64,000 nucleotides of DNA from Bifidobacterium pseudocatenulatum DSM 20438 = JCM 1200 = LMG 10505 (GCF_001025215.1 NZ_AP012330.1:1364001-1428000); one strand, 5' to 3'; counted from the first letter of the stretch, positions 40,831 through 52,000 are shown. Numbers and translations are program-made. The notes: a model not told the origin generated them from the sequence alone.

Positions 40831-42057
40831 TTAGGCCACGTCGATCAAGCAGGGAATGTCGGATTCGAGCATGGTGAGCGACCCGTGCACGCTTGGCAGG
40901 TGCATCGCCTTTTCTGCTTGCGTACGTGAGTCCACAATAGTGACGACTTTGGCGGCCGATACGATCACATCGCCGATCATCGGTTCGACGCGAGCTTCCA
41001 CCGGCCCATACACGCCTTCATCCATTGCCTGCGAGCGCGTGCGCACCTGCGCACGGTCCTCCAGCACGCTGCGCCATCGTGTGGCGATGTCTTCTGGATT
41101 CTCGCCTTGTTCCGCGTAGAGCATGACGCAACGCGGCTCACCGCCGACATGGGCGACGCCCTGCATGAGCCGCTGATCCTGTGCAATGTCAATCACAGAT
41201 TCGGGATCAGTGGTGATCATACCGTGGTCCGCCACAATCACAATCAATGTGCCTTTGGGCACGCTGCGGCGGAGAAGGCCGAGCTGAGCGTCAACACGCT
41301 CGTACGTGCCAATCCATTTGTCGGAATCCCAACCGTAATTGTGCCCGACCTTATCGGTATCACGCAGATACAGGTACGTCAGTCCGGGCGTTTTTGCCGC
41401 TTGCGCCGCGGCTGCAATCCGTTTTCGCGGATCATCGTTGGAAATGTAGTCGCTGCCCCGTAACGCCGCCTGCGTCAACGCGGAAAAGGCGAATTTCGGC
41501 AGTCCAGAACTGGTCACTCGAACATCCTGCGCGCTCAGCCGTTCGAAAATGGTCGGTTGTTGCTGCAATTCAAGCGGAGGAATTGCGTTTTTGAAGGAAA
41601 TCAGCTGGCATATTTCATCGGTTTTCGGATTGAGCTGCGTGTAACCGGTCATACCGGTCATACCGGGGCATGTTCCCGTACCGAAGGTAGACATGGCTGC
41701 GACGGTGGTGCTTGGCATGCATGTTGCGATGGGACGTTGATTGGCGGTGTCGTTCATCAGCGCACGCAAGTAGGGGGCATGTCCCAGCCTCATGTTGAGA
41801 TTCCAGTAGCCGAGACCGTCCACGAGCGCCACAACCACGGAAGTCGCATCGGGAATGCCGAGCGCTCCCTGCAAACGCTTCGGATCAGGATGGACTGCCG
41901 TTGGCATGGGGTATCCGATGGCGTTGGAAACAGCAGGAAGTACCGATGACAGGTGCAACGCTCCCCCACGGGTTCCTTCAGATGACACGTCATCGCCGTA
42001 GCATGCCGGTTCGGTCATGGTGAGCAGCTCTTCGACGCTTGGCACTTCAACACTCAT
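40831..42057 (-). CDS. Alkaline phosphatase superfamily phosphodiesterase
   Basis: A 408-residue member of the type I phosphodiesterase/nucleotide pyrophosphatase family: metal-ligand Asp in VVVALVDGLGYWN, nucleophile Thr in MPSTTVAAMSTFGTG, later YLRDTDKVGH and IVVADHGMI, which supply metal ligands. No signal peptide, so cytosolic. Substrate unknown. The ATG at 42057 has a GGGAA upstream; an ATG three codons earlier (42066) is equally open. Divergent from parC. Confidence 0.85.
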   Translation of the reverse strand: MSVEVPSVEELLTMTEPACYGDDVSSEGTRGGALHLSSVLPAVSNAIGYPMPTAVHPDPKRLQGALGIPDATSVVVALVDGLGYWNLNMRLGHAPYLRALMNDTANQRPIATCMPSTTVAAMSTFGTGTCPGMTGMTGYTQLNPKTDEICQLISFKNAIPPLELQQQPTIFERLSAQDVRVTSSGLPKFAFSALTQAALRGSDYISNDDPRKRIAAAAQAAKTPGLTYLYLRDTDKVGHNYGWDSDKWIGTYERVDAQLGLLRRSVPKGTLIVIVADHGMITTDPESVIDIAQDQRLMQGVAHVGGEPRCVMLYAEQGENPEDIATRWRSVLEDRAQVRTRSQAMDEGVYGPVEARVEPMIGDVIVSAAKVVTIVDSRTQAEKAMHLPSVHGSLTMLESDIPCLIDVA

Positions 42058-42142
42058 AATTCCCATTCAAGCACCGCGGCGGTACCGGCTGGTAGCATTG
42101 CTAGGTTGATTACCATTACTTTTCCGTGAGGAGATTCACCGC

Positions 42143-44830
42143 ATGGTGTCGCACCGCAAACCGGCAAAACCAGCCTTTGACCCGCGTACGGTCAAAGAGA
42201 ACATCGTCGAAACACCGTTGAATGAGGAGATGAGCAAGTCGTTCCTCGAATACGCGTATTCGGTGATCTATGCCCGCGCGTTGCCCGATGCCAGAGATGG
42301 TCTGAAGCCGGTGCAACGCCGCATCATCTATCAGATGGGCCAGATGAATCTCAATCCTGATCGTCCGTATATGAAATCGGCCCGTGTGGTCGGCGAGGTT
42401 ATGGGCAAGTTGCACCCGCATGGCGACTCCGCCATCTATGAGGCGATGGTTCGTCTTGCGCAGCCGTTTGCGATGCGATTGCCGTTGGTGGATGGCCATG
42501 GTAACTTCGGTTCCCTTGACGACGGTCCTGCGGCCTCCCGTTACACTGAGGCGCGTATGGCCCAGGCAGCGCTTGGTATGAATGCCAATATCGGTGAGAA
42601 TACCGTTGATTTCACGCCGAATTACGATAACAAGCTGCAGGAGCCGACTGTTTTGCCCGCTGCGATTCCGAATCTGCTGGTCAATGGCGGTTCCGGTATT
42701 GCCGTCGGCATGGCCACGAATATGGCGACGCATAATCTGGGCGAGGTGGTTGCCGCGGCCAAGCATCTGATGCATCATCCTGATGCCACGTTGGAAGAGC
42801 TTATGCGCTATGTTCCAGGTCCGGACTGGCCAAGTGGCGGCGTGATCGTTGGGCGTAACGGCATTCGTGAGGCGTATGAGACCGGACGTGGCGCGTTGAC
42901 CACGCGTTCAGTGACGCATATCGAAAATGTGACGGCCCGTAAGAAAGCCATCGTCGTGACGGAACTGCCGTTCATGGTGGGGCCCGAACGAGTGCTGGAA
43001 CGTATTTCCGAGGGTGTGAAGAATCGCAAGCTGGAAGGTATTTCCGGGGTGATCGACTTGACGGATCGTCATAACGGCACTCGTCTTGTCATTGAAATCA
43101 AAACCGGTTTCGATCCGAACGCCGTGCTTGCGCAACTGCTCAAGCACACGCCGTTGCAAGACAATTTCACTATCAACAATGTGGCGTTGGTCAACGGCCG
43201 CCCGCACACCATGGGTTTGAAGGAAATGCTTCAGGTGTGGGTGGACCATCGTCGTGTGGTGATTCGCCGTCGTAGCGAATTCCGTAAGAAGAAGGCGTTG
43301 GAGCGTCTGCATTTGGTCGAAGGCCTTCTGCTTGCGATGGTCGACATTGACGAAGTGATTCAGGTGATTCGTTCGTCTGACGATGCTGATGCCGCGAAGA
43401 CGAAGCTGATTGCCGTATTCGATTTGGATGAGATTCAGGCACAGTACATTCTTGACTTGCGTCTGCGTCGTCTGACGAAAATGAGCCGCATCGAGCTTGA
43501 GTCGGAACGTGACGATTTGAAGCAACGTATCGAAGAGTTGGATCGTATTCTCGCTTCCGCCGAAGCGCTCGACAATGTGGTGATCTCCGAAATGGATGAG
43601 GCCGTCGCCACGTATGGCACGCCTCGTCGAACCGTATTGCTGGATGAGGATGCCGATGGTAAGCTTGTGCCTGTTGTGGCGCATGGTGATGATGGCGTGT
43701 CCGCTTCGGCTATGGCCGCAGCCCGTGCCGCCGCAACGGTCTCTTCCGCAGCAGCTGATGTTGCCGCAGCCGCTAAGGCAGCGACGAAGGCCGGTGAAGA
43801 CAATGCGGCCGCTGTGGCATTGCAGATTGACGACGAACCATGTGCGGTGATGCTGTCGGCCACGGGTTTGATCGCGCGAACCTCCGAAGATGCGTTGGAA
43901 CGTTGGGAGAATCGTTCTTCTGCCGACAAACGTGTGAGGGACGATCAGATTATTTCGATTTTCCCTACCACCACACGTTCCTCATATGGTTTGATCACAT
44001 CTGCCGGCCGTCTGATTGTGGCGCATGTCGTGGAGTTGCCGGTTGTGTCTGCGGATGGTCCGCTCCATGTGACTGGCGGCGTCCATGCCGAAGAGTTGAT
44101 CGGTATGACGGAAAATACCGATCCGATTCGCGGCGAACGCGTGATTGCTGCGATTGCCATGCCAACTGCCGATGATTCCGGTGATCATGCCGCAGAACCT
44201 GCTCCTCTTGCATTGGGCACGCGTAATGGCGTGATCAAGCGTTGGAATCGTGAGTCGCCCACCACGATGGATTCATGGAGCATCATCGATTTGAAGGATG
44301 ACGATGAAGTGCTGGCTGCCGCTGAAGCGCGCGATGAGGATCGACTGGTGTTTGTTTCTACCGACTCGTCTTTGCTGACGTTTGATGCGAAGAACGTACG
44401 CCCTCAGGGCCGTACCGCGGGCGGCATGGCAGGTATCCGCTTGGCTGAAGGCTGCTCGGTTGCCGCGTTTGCGGTGATTCCCGCCAACAAGGTGGCTTGG
44501 AATTACGAGGAGGGAGACAATGGCCTGTTCTCCGCGTCTGGAGCCGTGGTGTTGACGGTTGCCGGCGATTCCGAAGCACTGCCGGGCACGGAGAATGGTT
44601 CAGCGAAGGTAACCCCGTTGGAGATGTACCCGACAAAGGGTCGCGGTACCGGTGGCGTGCGTTCGCAGCGTTTCCTTAAGGGGCAGGATACGTTGATCCT
44701 CGCCTTCGTGGGCACATATCCGGTACATGCTTCCACGGAGGGCGGTGCCGGCGTGGAATTGCCGAAGCCGGATATGCGTCGTGACGGTTCTGGTACGGAA
44801 CTTTCCGCGCCAATCGCCATCGTCGGCTGA
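42143..44830 (+). CDS. parC: DNA topoisomerase IV subunit A
   Basis: An 895-residue type IIA topoisomerase A subunit with catalytic Tyr134 (AASRYTEAR), the quinolone-determining stretch [10 protein letters not shown] (91-100) and six C-terminal beta-propeller-like repeats. A Lys/Ala/Asp-rich insertion (about 515-560, AAAATV-type) precedes the propeller. ParC decatenates chromosomes with ParE, whose gene is 8.5 kb away on the other strand. I call it ParC rather than GyrA because the matching B subunit nearby is followed by the sigma-factor gene, as in other bifidobacteria, and I did not see the GyrA-box; a GyrA call cannot be excluded. GTGAGGAG precedes the ATG. Confidence 0.8.
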   Translation: MVSHRKPAKPAFDPRTVKENIVETPLNEEMSKSFLEYAYSVIYARALPDARDGLKPVQRRIIYQMGQMNLNPDRPYMKSARVVGEVMGKLHPHGDSAIYEAMVRLAQPFAMRLPLVDGHGNFGSLDDGPAASRYTEARMAQAALGMNANIGENTVDFTPNYDNKLQEPTVLPAAIPNLLVNGGSGIAVGMATNMATHNLGEVVAAAKHLMHHPDATLEELMRYVPGPDWPSGGVIVGRNGIREAYETGRGALTTRSVTHIENVTARKKAIVVTELPFMVGPERVLERISEGVKNRKLEGISGVIDLTDRHNGTRLVIEIKTGFDPNAVLAQLLKHTPLQDNFTINNVALVNGRPHTMGLKEMLQVWVDHRRVVIRRRSEFRKKKALERLHLVEGLLLAMVDIDEVIQVIRSSDDADAAKTKLIAVFDLDEIQAQYILDLRLRRLTKMSRIELESERDDLKQRIEELDRILASAEALDNVVISEMDEAVATYGTPRRTVLLDEDADGKLVPVVAHGDDGVSASAMAAARAAATVSSAAADVAAAAKAATKAGEDNAAAVALQIDDEPCAVMLSATGLIARTSEDALERWENRSSADKRVRDDQIISIFPTTTRSSYGLITSAGRLIVAHVVELPVVSADGPLHVTGGVHAEELIGMTENTDPIRGERVIAAIAMPTADDSGDHAAEPAPLALGTRNGVIKRWNRESPTTMDSWSIIDLKDDDEVLAAAEARDEDRLVFVSTDSSLLTFDAKNVRPQGRTAGGMAGIRLAEGCSVAAFAVIPANKVAWNYEEGDNGLFSASGAVVLTVAGDSEALPGTENGSAKVTPLEMYPTKGRGTGGVRSQRFLKGQDTLILAFVGTYPVHASTEGGAGVELPKPDMRRDGSGTELSAPIAIVG

Positions 44831-44847
44831 CCCATTGCAATGTGACG

Positions 44848-44911
44848 TGCCCGCGTTTTGCGAAGTTTGGAATCGTTTAGGATTCCGTTCGTAGGACGCG
44901 GGCATTGTTGT
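44848..44911 (+). terminator. Branched terminator after parC
   Basis: TGCCCGCGT pairs with ACGCGGGCA (44896-44904) across a loop that itself holds a GGAATC/GATTCC stem; TTGTTGTT follows. Confidence 0.65.
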
Positions 44912-44962
44912 TCCTGCGTTTTCGTCCGCGCTGTCACTATGCATTAGCGATGATGATCTTTT

Positions 44963-47900
44963 TCAACAGTAAAGTTTCATGCCTTGCGGACTATCGACGA
45001 AACCTGCGGCGTAAAGGATTTGCCGGTATTCATTGCGTGCTTTCAATGATGTTCCGTTCATTTCGCTGAAGCTGATGCTGCCGCTGGGTTGGCGCTGCAA
45101 TACGTAGGCAAGTTCGGCGCATGACGGTCTTAATATTGTTTCGTCTGCGGTGAAGCTGACAATTTTATGGCTTTTTGGTACGGAGAACAGTACCGGTTCG
45201 CCTTGTTTGAGCACAATGATGGACCCGGATCTGCGTGCTGGTTTGAGGTAATCCTGTTCTGGCCAGGCGATTGCGGAACCAGTGAGATTGGCGGGATCGA
45301 TCACGTCGAGCGCAACGCAGGATTGACTGTGCCATTGCGTGTCGCTGCGCAGCGCGTCGACGGTGTCTCGTTCCGCGAATTGTGCCGCGCCAAAACCTTT
45401 CACGAACATGCCTCGGACCAGTGTGCCATGTTCTTCCATTCGTTTGAGTACCGGATAGAGCGCTGAAAATCCTCCGGCAATCCGTTCCTTGTCAACCAAA
45501 GGAGCGGCAATCACGCCGTATCGGTCCAGTAATGAGTCGATGAGCGCCAGCTCACGCTCCTCTACACTTGCCGTATGCGCCATGCCAATGCCGGTATCGC
45601 TGTTTTCGAGCATGCCCGGCTCGATAACACCGTCTAGTGGTTTGTTTGGCATAACGGTTCGCCCGTCGCCACAAGATACTGCGGACCATAATCCACTCAG
45701 CGCCAATGGTGTTGGAGGACGCATGGTGACGCGTCTACGCGCGGCACGACGGGGTGCGCGAACGGTTTTGCCTCCGTGCAGAAGCGCTCGTACTGGTGCG
45801 AACGAACTGTTCGTCATTTTCCCCTGCCATACCAGTGACCATAAGGCTTCTTCGAACTGCCGCTCGCCCCATGCCGGAAAGATGATTTCGCCCGTTTCGG
45901 GGTTCACCTGCGCTTCGGCATGCTCAAGCCAGATGGTTTTTGTCACGGCTGAAAGCAGTTGAATAGGAAATGCTCCGCCACCGCTTAACGCCGTTAACAC
46001 GGCATCCGGCATGATCAACGTTTCATTATCGTTCAGCTTATCCACCGCCGATTCAGGCTGGTTGAGCAGCAAGGAACCTGCTGGATAGAAGGCGATCTCA
46101 CCAGCTTCTTTGGCGTTGGATCCACTTGCTTTCGAACCGACCCACACCACATCCGACGATGAGATGAGTTCGTCGAGCATACTAGGCTGATAGTCACGCA
46201 CACGTGCCGGGAATACCATGGACTCCCATACCGAAGCGTTCAGGAACACGCCTTCCAACTGCTCGATGACACGCATCAGACCATCAACGCCTTCGTAGCG
46301 TTCACCTCCAACAGGGCCAACGCCCTGACGATTAAGCAGAAACGCCTGATAGACGCTCGGATCGACCGGTTTGACGGCCTTTCTGGCCTTGGCAAGAGAC
46401 AATGCTCGAATACGCCGGAAAACATCCTTGTGGAGCCATTGCTGAATATCGTTCTTTTCGGAAGTCTCACCTGAATCAGTGAATCTTCCCTTGATGAGTT
46501 CTCCTCGGGCATCCAGTTCATCAAGCGCATGCACCGCCTGAGCCGCGTCAATGCCCAGTTCGGCAATCATCTTGTCAGCGGTGAATGGTCCATGCGTTTT
46601 GGCGTATCTTGTTACGCGCCCGCTGATATCTTCTTCGGCGAGATCATTCCAGAATGTTCGCCCAGCAAGCTCGCCCTCCACTTGTGTAATAGCTTCGGCG
46701 TCCAACAACGATGCCATATCCGTGCTTCCTAGAAGCCGTTCGAGCACTTCCAGATCCATGGACAGCAACTGCGTGCTTCGTTCGGCTTGGGGCACGTCAT
46801 ACTGGTACATCACCGATCCGACGAAGCCGAACAGCATGTTCTGCGCAAACGGAGAAGGTGTTTCAGTAGTTGCCTCCGATAAAAGTATTGTTCCCGCATG
46901 CAGGCCTGTCATAATCGTGCGTAATGCCGGCAAATCATATACGTCCTGCAGGCATTCGCGCGCAGTTTCCAACAAGAGGGGGAAGTTCTTGCAAGTACGA
47001 GCCGCATTCAACAGTTGCGCGGCCTTCAACCGCTGCTGCCAGAGAGGCACACGCTTACCGGGACGTGTGCGCGGCAGAAACAGTGATCTGGCCGCACATT
47101 CGCGGAATCGAGCCATGTAAAGCACGCTTTCGCCAACTTGCGTCTCAACAGTGCGTTGCAATTCGTCCACGTCGAATAGCAACAGCTCACGTGTAGGCAA
47201 ATCGCCGTAACCGTCCGGCAATCGTAAAACAATGCCATCGTCGACCGCGTACACTTGACCGTCGAAACCAAACCGCTGTTTGATTCGAGTGGTGATGGCT
47301 AACGCCCAAGGCTCATGCACGCGCCTACCATATGGTGAATGGATGATGATGCGCCAATCTCCGCCTTCATCCCGGCAACGCTCCACCACGAGATCACGAT
47401 CCGAAGGAATCGTACCGGTCGCTTCACATTGCTCGTCAAGCAGTTTGGCAAGATTGCTTATGGCATTATGGTCGAGACCATCTCGCTCCAAACGTTGCGC
47501 GGTCTCACGGTTGAACTGTGCTTCCAATACAGTCTGAGCCGTATTCTGATCACCATTCTTTGCTGGTTCACGCCTATGCAATCCTTGGCTGAGCTCACGC
47601 GTCAAACGCCCTTGCGCCAATCCGAAACCATAATCACGCCCATCCTGATCCCCATGCCAAAATGGCAAGCGCGCGGTGCGCCCGGGAGCAGGAACCACCA
47701 CTACCCTATCTCGTGTGATCTCCTGAATCTGCCAGGTGGAAGTCCCCAAAGTGATGACATCTCCCACGCGGGATTCGTATACCATTTCCTCATCAAGCTC
47801 GCCCACTCGCCGAGGACCTGGACCAGAGCCCTCTTCTGGAAGCACCACCGCGTACATGCCACGGTCGGGTATGGTGCCGCCACTGGTCACCGCCAAGCGT

Positions 47901-49576
47901 TGCGCTCCTGGACGTGCGGAAATCAGCTTTGCCTCTTCGTTGTATTGCAGCGGTGGACGGAATGCGGAAAAGCTCTCACTGTTGTAGGCGCCCGTCATCA
48001 TGCCGATGACAGCGTCGAACATAGACCGGTCGAGATTTTGGAAAGGTGCGGAACGACGCACAAGCTCGTACCAATCGTTCGTGGAAAGATCTTCCATGGC
48101 CGCGGCTGCGACGGTCTGCTGTGCGAGCACGTCCAGAGGGTTGCGGGGCATATGCAATGGTTCTATAGCCCCTTCCCTCATGCATTCCATGCTGGTTGTT
48201 ACGCCAATAATCTGTTGGCGGGTTATGGGGAAGAACAACGCGTGCGAGACTCCGCCGACATTGTGGTCGGCACGGCCCACTCGCTGCAATCCCGATGCGA
48301 TCGACAATGGGGCGGCCACCTGAACCACGAGATCCACCGAACCCATATCGATGCCGAGTTCCAGGCTGGAAGTGGCCACCACGCAACGTAATTCGCCGCG
48401 TTTTAACTGTTCTTCGATCTGTTTACGTCTATCTTTTGACACGGACCCGTGATGAGCCATGGCAATCGCATCAATGTCTTCATGCGATTCAACCAGCATG
48501 GTGGTGGATCCTACCACCGAGTCATAGTGCCCGGCAAATTGCTCGCGGCCCTCCGGTGAGCCCAAGTCACGGTGCTCACTCAGATCAGTTGCCACCGTGC
48601 CCTGTTTCGACTCCGCATACATGTCGTTGAGCCGTGCGGTGAGCTTCTCCGCCAGTCCACGCGAGTTGACAAATATCAATGTGGTTCGGTGCCGCAACAC
48701 CTCGTCGAGAATGGACCGTTCAATGACCGGCCATACCGAACCGCCTGTAGCGCTGGTGTCGAGCATATTGCGCAATGGTTCCACGGCTTTTAAATCCATG
48801 GCCGGAACAGCGCCGGGGTTCACCACCGTTACCGGTTGCGAACCACCGAGAAACCGTGCTACTTCCTCAACGGGATTAACGGTTGCCGAAAGCCCTATGC
48901 GTTGCACTGGATGCCCAATCAACTTATCAAGGCGTTCGAGGCTGACAGCGAGGTGCGCGCCGCGTTTTGTACCTGCGACCGCATGAATCTCGTCGACGAT
49001 CACCGTCTCCACGCTCGTCAATATGCTGTTCGCCTTGGAGGTGAGCAGCAGGAATAGTGATTCCGGCGTGGTGACGAGAATATCCGGCGGATGGCTGACG
49101 ATTCTTCGACGTTGTTCAGGTGTGGAGTCGCCGCTGCGCATGGCCACTTCGACATCGGGGATGGGCAGCTCCATCGCCTCATACTGCTGGGAAATTCCCT
49201 GCAATGGCAGTTCAAGGTTCTTCGCCACATCAGCGCCAAGCGCCTTCAGAGGCGAAATGTATAGCACTTTGACGCCACGCTTCGTTTTCTTGCGGGAGCC
49301 TTTCCCTGCAGCTTTTTGTTCCGCATGGCTCTTGGCTGCCGCGATTTCGCCATGAACATCCACTCCTGCGGAACGCGTCCCGCCCGCCATAAGCCGGTCA
49401 AGAGCCGAAAGGAACGCACAAAGGGTTTTACCCGACCCTGTGGGCGCCACAACGAGCACGTTCTCGCCGGAATGGATGGCCGGCCACACCTGCTGCTGGA
49501 CTTCAGTGGGCCGACTGAACGCATGTTTGAACCATGCCTTGGTCGGCTCTGAAAACAGGTTCAAACATTCGTACAT
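44963..49576 (-). CDS. lhr: Lhr-type superfamily 2 helicase
   Basis: At 1,537 residues it is the long Lhr form. The N-terminal helicase core shows VAPTGSGKT, the box DEIH (VIVDEIHAVAGTKRGAHL), and QRVGRADHNVGG, then the winged helix and Lhr-core (GSVMYQYDVPQAERST). The large C-terminal region has tandem winged-helix parts (LARQ-type) found in long Lhr proteins. Lhr is a 3'-5' DNA helicase linked to repair in actinobacteria. The start ATG 49576 lacks a strong ribosome site. It stands alone between converging parC and a regulator gene. Confidence 0.9.
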   Translation of the reverse strand: MYECLNLFSEPTKAWFKHAFSRPTEVQQQVWPAIHSGENVLVVAPTGSGKTLCAFLSALDRLMAGGTRSAGVDVHGEIAAAKSHAEQKAAGKGSRKKTKRGVKVLYISPLKALGADVAKNLELPLQGISQQYEAMELPIPDVEVAMRSGDSTPEQRRRIVSHPPDILVTTPESLFLLLTSKANSILTSVETVIVDEIHAVAGTKRGAHLAVSLERLDKLIGHPVQRIGLSATVNPVEEVARFLGGSQPVTVVNPGAVPAMDLKAVEPLRNMLDTSATGGSVWPVIERSILDEVLRHRTTLIFVNSRGLAEKLTARLNDMYAESKQGTVATDLSEHRDLGSPEGREQFAGHYDSVVGSTTMLVESHEDIDAIAMAHHGSVSKDRRKQIEEQLKRGELRCVVATSSLELGIDMGSVDLVVQVAAPLSIASGLQRVGRADHNVGGVSHALFFPITRQQIIGVTTSMECMREGAIEPLHMPRNPLDVLAQQTVAAAAMEDLSTNDWYELVRRSAPFQNLDRSMFDAVIGMMTGAYNSESFSAFRPPLQYNEEAKLISARPGAQRLAVTSGGTIPDRGMYAVVLPEEGSGPGPRRVGELDEEMVYESRVGDVITLGTSTWQIQEITRDRVVVVPAPGRTARLPFWHGDQDGRDYGFGLAQGRLTRELSQGLHRREPAKNGDQNTAQTVLEAQFNRETAQRLERDGLDHNAISNLAKLLDEQCEATGTIPSDRDLVVERCRDEGGDWRIIIHSPYGRRVHEPWALAITTRIKQRFGFDGQVYAVDDGIVLRLPDGYGDLPTRELLLFDVDELQRTVETQVGESVLYMARFRECAARSLFLPRTRPGKRVPLWQQRLKAAQLLNAARTCKNFPLLLETARECLQDVYDLPALRTIMTGLHAGTILLSEATTETPSPFAQNMLFGFVGSVMYQYDVPQAERSTQLLSMDLEVLERLLGSTDMASLLDAEAITQVEGELAGRTFWNDLAEEDISGRVTRYAKTHGPFTADKMIAELGIDAAQAVHALDELDARGELIKGRFTDSGETSEKNDIQQWLHKDVFRRIRALSLAKARKAVKPVDPSVYQAFLLNRQGVGPVGGERYEGVDGLMRVIEQLEGVFLNASVWESMVFPARVRDYQPSMLDELISSSDVVWVGSKASGSNAKEAGEIAFYPAGSLLLNQPESAVDKLNDNETLIMPDAVLTALSGGGAFPIQLLSAVTKTIWLEHAEAQVNPETGEIIFPAWGERQFEEALWSLVWQGKMTNSSFAPVRALLHGGKTVRAPRRAARRRVTMRPPTPLALSGLWSAVSCGDGRTVMPNKPLDGVIEPGMLENSDTGIGMAHTASVEERELALIDSLLDRYGVIAAPLVDKERIAGGFSALYPVLKRMEEHGTLVRGMFVKGFGAAQFAERDTVDALRSDTQWHSQSCVALDVIDPANLTGSAIAWPEQDYLKPARRSGSIIVLKQGEPVLFSVPKSHKIVSFTADETILRPSCAELAYVLQRQPSGSISFSEMNGTSLKARNEYRQILYAAGFVDSPQGMKLYC

Positions 49577-49605
49577 ACGTTCGATGATCGCATTACCGCA
49601 AGACG

Positions 49606-49821
49606 TTATTCATCTTCGTCGGCAACCCATTCGAGCACATCTCCCGGTTGACAACATAACGTCTCGCATATGGTATCAAGCGTGGAAAACCGTATCGCCT
49701 TGGCCCGCCCGTTCTTCAACACCGAAACATTGACCGGCGTTATGCCTATAGCCTCCGCCAGCTCATTGACGCTCATCTTCCTTTTGGCGAGCATCACATC
49801 AAGGTTCACACGAATGGCCAT
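49606..49821 (-). CDS. Small XRE/Cro HTH regulator (YozG-like)
   Basis: A 71-residue protein made of one HTH domain (RKMSVNELAEAIGITPVNVSVLKNG) ending CQPGDVLEWVADEDE. Such single-domain regulators are typically paired with a DUF2975 membrane protein, whose gene precedes it here by one base. It is the likely ligand of the TATCGATA palindromes upstream of that operon. Confidence 0.9.
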   Translation of the reverse strand: MAIRVNLDVMLAKRKMSVNELAEAIGITPVNVSVLKNGRAKAIRFSTLDTICETLCCQPGDVLEWVADEDE

Positions 49822-49822
49822 A

Positions 49823-50356
49823 TCAGATCACCGCTGCCAGTTCATCACGCTGTTCGATGGCCTGCATCAACAGCGAGCGCATCACCACCATCAACAGTTC
49901 GAACGCCGCGATCAGTAGAAGCGCCGCCACTCCGACCGCCAGCACGACGTATGGAAACATTTGCCCGTCAACCCCCATCGCAGCCATCAGAAAGCGTGAA
50001 GGCGACAACCAGATTTGACCGACCATCACGGCGAGCACCAGCATGCCTTCAATCCCCGCATATACGAGAATGTGATTCACCCAACGCATGGCCTTGCCGG
50101 AAAAGACATCACGTTTTTCAACCAAGGTCAGCAATCTCCACAGCGGCACCAACGCGAACTCGAAGCAAGCGACAATCAGCACTGCGGCAACCGCATACAG
50201 CCAATGCATCGAGTCAGCGTCGGCATACTTGGAAGCAACGCCAGCGGATGCCGCAATCGCACTGAACTGCAGTCCGAGGCAGCATATTGCAATTATCACA
50301 ATCAGCACACGCAATACGCCAATCACCATGGAACGTTTCGCTGCGGAATTCGGCAT
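49823..50356 (-). CDS. DUF2975 membrane protein
   Basis: A 177-residue protein with four predicted membrane helices (VLIVIIAICCLGLQFSA, YAVAAVLIVACFEFALVP, a third at ILVYAGIEGMLVLAVM and a fourth at VVLAVGVAALLLIAAFEL) and the motif KRDVFSGKAMRWVN between them. AAGGAG precedes ATG 50356. Together with the HTH gene it forms a YoaS/YozG-type pair; the membrane protein may modulate the regulator, but this is not established. Confidence 0.85.
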   Translation of the reverse strand: MPNSAAKRSMVIGVLRVLIVIIAICCLGLQFSAIAASAGVASKYADADSMHWLYAVAAVLIVACFEFALVPLWRLLTLVEKRDVFSGKAMRWVNHILVYAGIEGMLVLAVMVGQIWLSPSRFLMAAMGVDGQMFPYVVLAVGVAALLLIAAFELLMVVMRSLLMQAIEQRDELAAVI

Positions 50357-50386
50357 GATATCCGTCTCCTTCAATCCAATAAACCT

Positions 50387-50475
50387 GAATATCGATAATA
50401 ATCTATCGATATTCGATATGCAAATCTTGTGAAAGTATGTTAGTCGATATTTTTCTATCGTTTTTCGATATGTAC
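50387..50475. promoter_or_regulatory. Divergent control region with TATCGATA palindromes
   Basis: A perfect inverted repeat GAATATCGATA / TATCGATATTC (50387-50414, six-base spacer) and three more TCGATAT or CTATCG half-sites to 50475 lie between DUF2975 (left) and DUF4173 (right). Probable binding region of the YozG-like HTH protein, controlling both directions. Confidence 0.6.
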
Positions 50476-50512
50476 GATGACGTCCAACATATCTCAGAAA
50501 GGAATCATTATC

Positions 50513-52000
50513 ATGCCGGAACCAGCCAACACTTCCCCATCGCAGACTTCGCAATCCCAACAATCATCGCCATTACCAGAAGCACAAGAAACCCAAGAAA
50601 CACCAAAAACACAAGGGAGCCAGCCAACACATGAACCATCCGCGCATCAGGAGGAACAACCTTTGGCGAAACCCAAAATCACGCGGGAAGAAATAGCGCA
50701 ACGCCCCCTCAACAAACGCGCGGTCATCACCATTGGCGCTGCATTTCTCATCACTTTCGCATTCGACCGTCTGATCTGCAGCATACCTCCGACATGGCTT
50801 ATCGGATATGAACTGCCGGTTTTCTGGATCATCTGTGCTCTTACCGTAACCGCGCTGCACTGGAAAACCGCACGAAAACAAGTTCTTGTTTGGCTTGTTT
50901 TGGGAAGCATCGTCGCCATTGGCGTGTGGAATACACTCGCTCAGTCGACCTGGTGCTATTCGAGAAATGACGAGTACGCGCTCACCACGCAATTCGTTCA
51001 ACCGGCGTTGCTTATGCTGCACTGTCAGCTGGTCAACGGGCGTTACGATGTTCGCCGTCCACTTCAAGTTGCCTGGAATTGGCTTACCGGCTGGTTGCAG
51101 CAGCCGTTTATTCACATTCGCGATTTTGCGGAACCGTTTTCCGTCATATTCGCAAGATTTGCAGTCGCGTCGAAGCAACGTTCGAAAGCGCGCGAAATCG
51201 GCATTGCGCTACTGATTTCCACTCCATTACTTCTGACGATCGTACCATTGCTCATCGGAGCCGATCAAATAGTTCAATATGAAGTGCTGAACGTTTTCAG
51301 TGATTTCAACCCGATGACGATCACTCTGCACATCATGTTCATCGTGTTGCCGTGGCCTTTGCTGTTCTCACTGCTTATTGGACTCGACGATGAACCCACT
51401 TCCACGCCTCCGGAGCAACGATTCTCCCTCAGCTCGGTAACTGCGTTCGTGGTATTGGCCGTGACTTTGACTGTGTACATGCTGTTTTGCATCGTACAGA
51501 TCCGGTTCCTGTTCGCAGGATTGTTCACCGATGGTTCGATCGCACTGCCAGACGGATTGACCTATAGCGAATACGCACGCGGCGGATTCTTTCAACTGCT
51601 GGCAGTCACGGCCATTAATGTGACGCTATTTGGTTTGGCGATCGCACTCGCGCCACGTACGCGCATGCTCAACGCGGCACTGGTAGCATTGCTGGCGTTA
51701 ACCGCCGTCATTCTAGCTTCGGCGGCGCTTCGGTTAGGACTGTACATCAACGCATACGGTTTGACTTGGCTGCGGTACCTTTCGGCGTCATTTATCGCCC
51801 TGCTTGCGATCGCGATTCTGCTATGCCTTATTCGCCTGAAAATACGACAACTGCCATTGGCTGCAACCATGACCGCACTGCTTATCGTATGGTACGTGGC
51901 GCTCGGCTTCAGCAACCCGAACCATATATGCGAAATCCACAATGCGGCTCATGGTATCGCAATGGCAATGGCGACAACACCGTATCAGTCGATGGTCTGA
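50513..52000 (+). CDS. DUF4173 polytopic membrane protein
   Basis: A 495-residue protein with a 70-residue Gln/Pro/Thr-rich cytosolic start, then about ten membrane helices. The signature YARGGFFQLLAVTAINVTLF and LTWLRYLSASF are typical of DUF4153/DUF4173. AAAGGA ten bases before ATG 50513 favours that start over one 36 bases upstream. Divergent from the HTH/DUF2975 pair and sharing its control region. Its last 16 bases overlap the end of the MFS gene on the other strand. Function unknown. Confidence 0.8.
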   Translation: MPEPANTSPSQTSQSQQSSPLPEAQETQETPKTQGSQPTHEPSAHQEEQPLAKPKITREEIAQRPLNKRAVITIGAAFLITFAFDRLICSIPPTWLIGYELPVFWIICALTVTALHWKTARKQVLVWLVLGSIVAIGVWNTLAQSTWCYSRNDEYALTTQFVQPALLMLHCQLVNGRYDVRRPLQVAWNWLTGWLQQPFIHIRDFAEPFSVIFARFAVASKQRSKAREIGIALLISTPLLLTIVPLLIGADQIVQYEVLNVFSDFNPMTITLHIMFIVLPWPLLFSLLIGLDDEPTSTPPEQRFSLSSVTAFVVLAVTLTVYMLFCIVQIRFLFAGLFTDGSIALPDGLTYSEYARGGFFQLLAVTAINVTLFGLAIALAPRTRMLNAALVALLALTAVILASAALRLGLYINAYGLTWLRYLSASFIALLAIAILLCLIRLKIRQLPLAATMTALLIVWYVALGFSNPNHICEIHNAAHGIAMAMATTPYQSMV

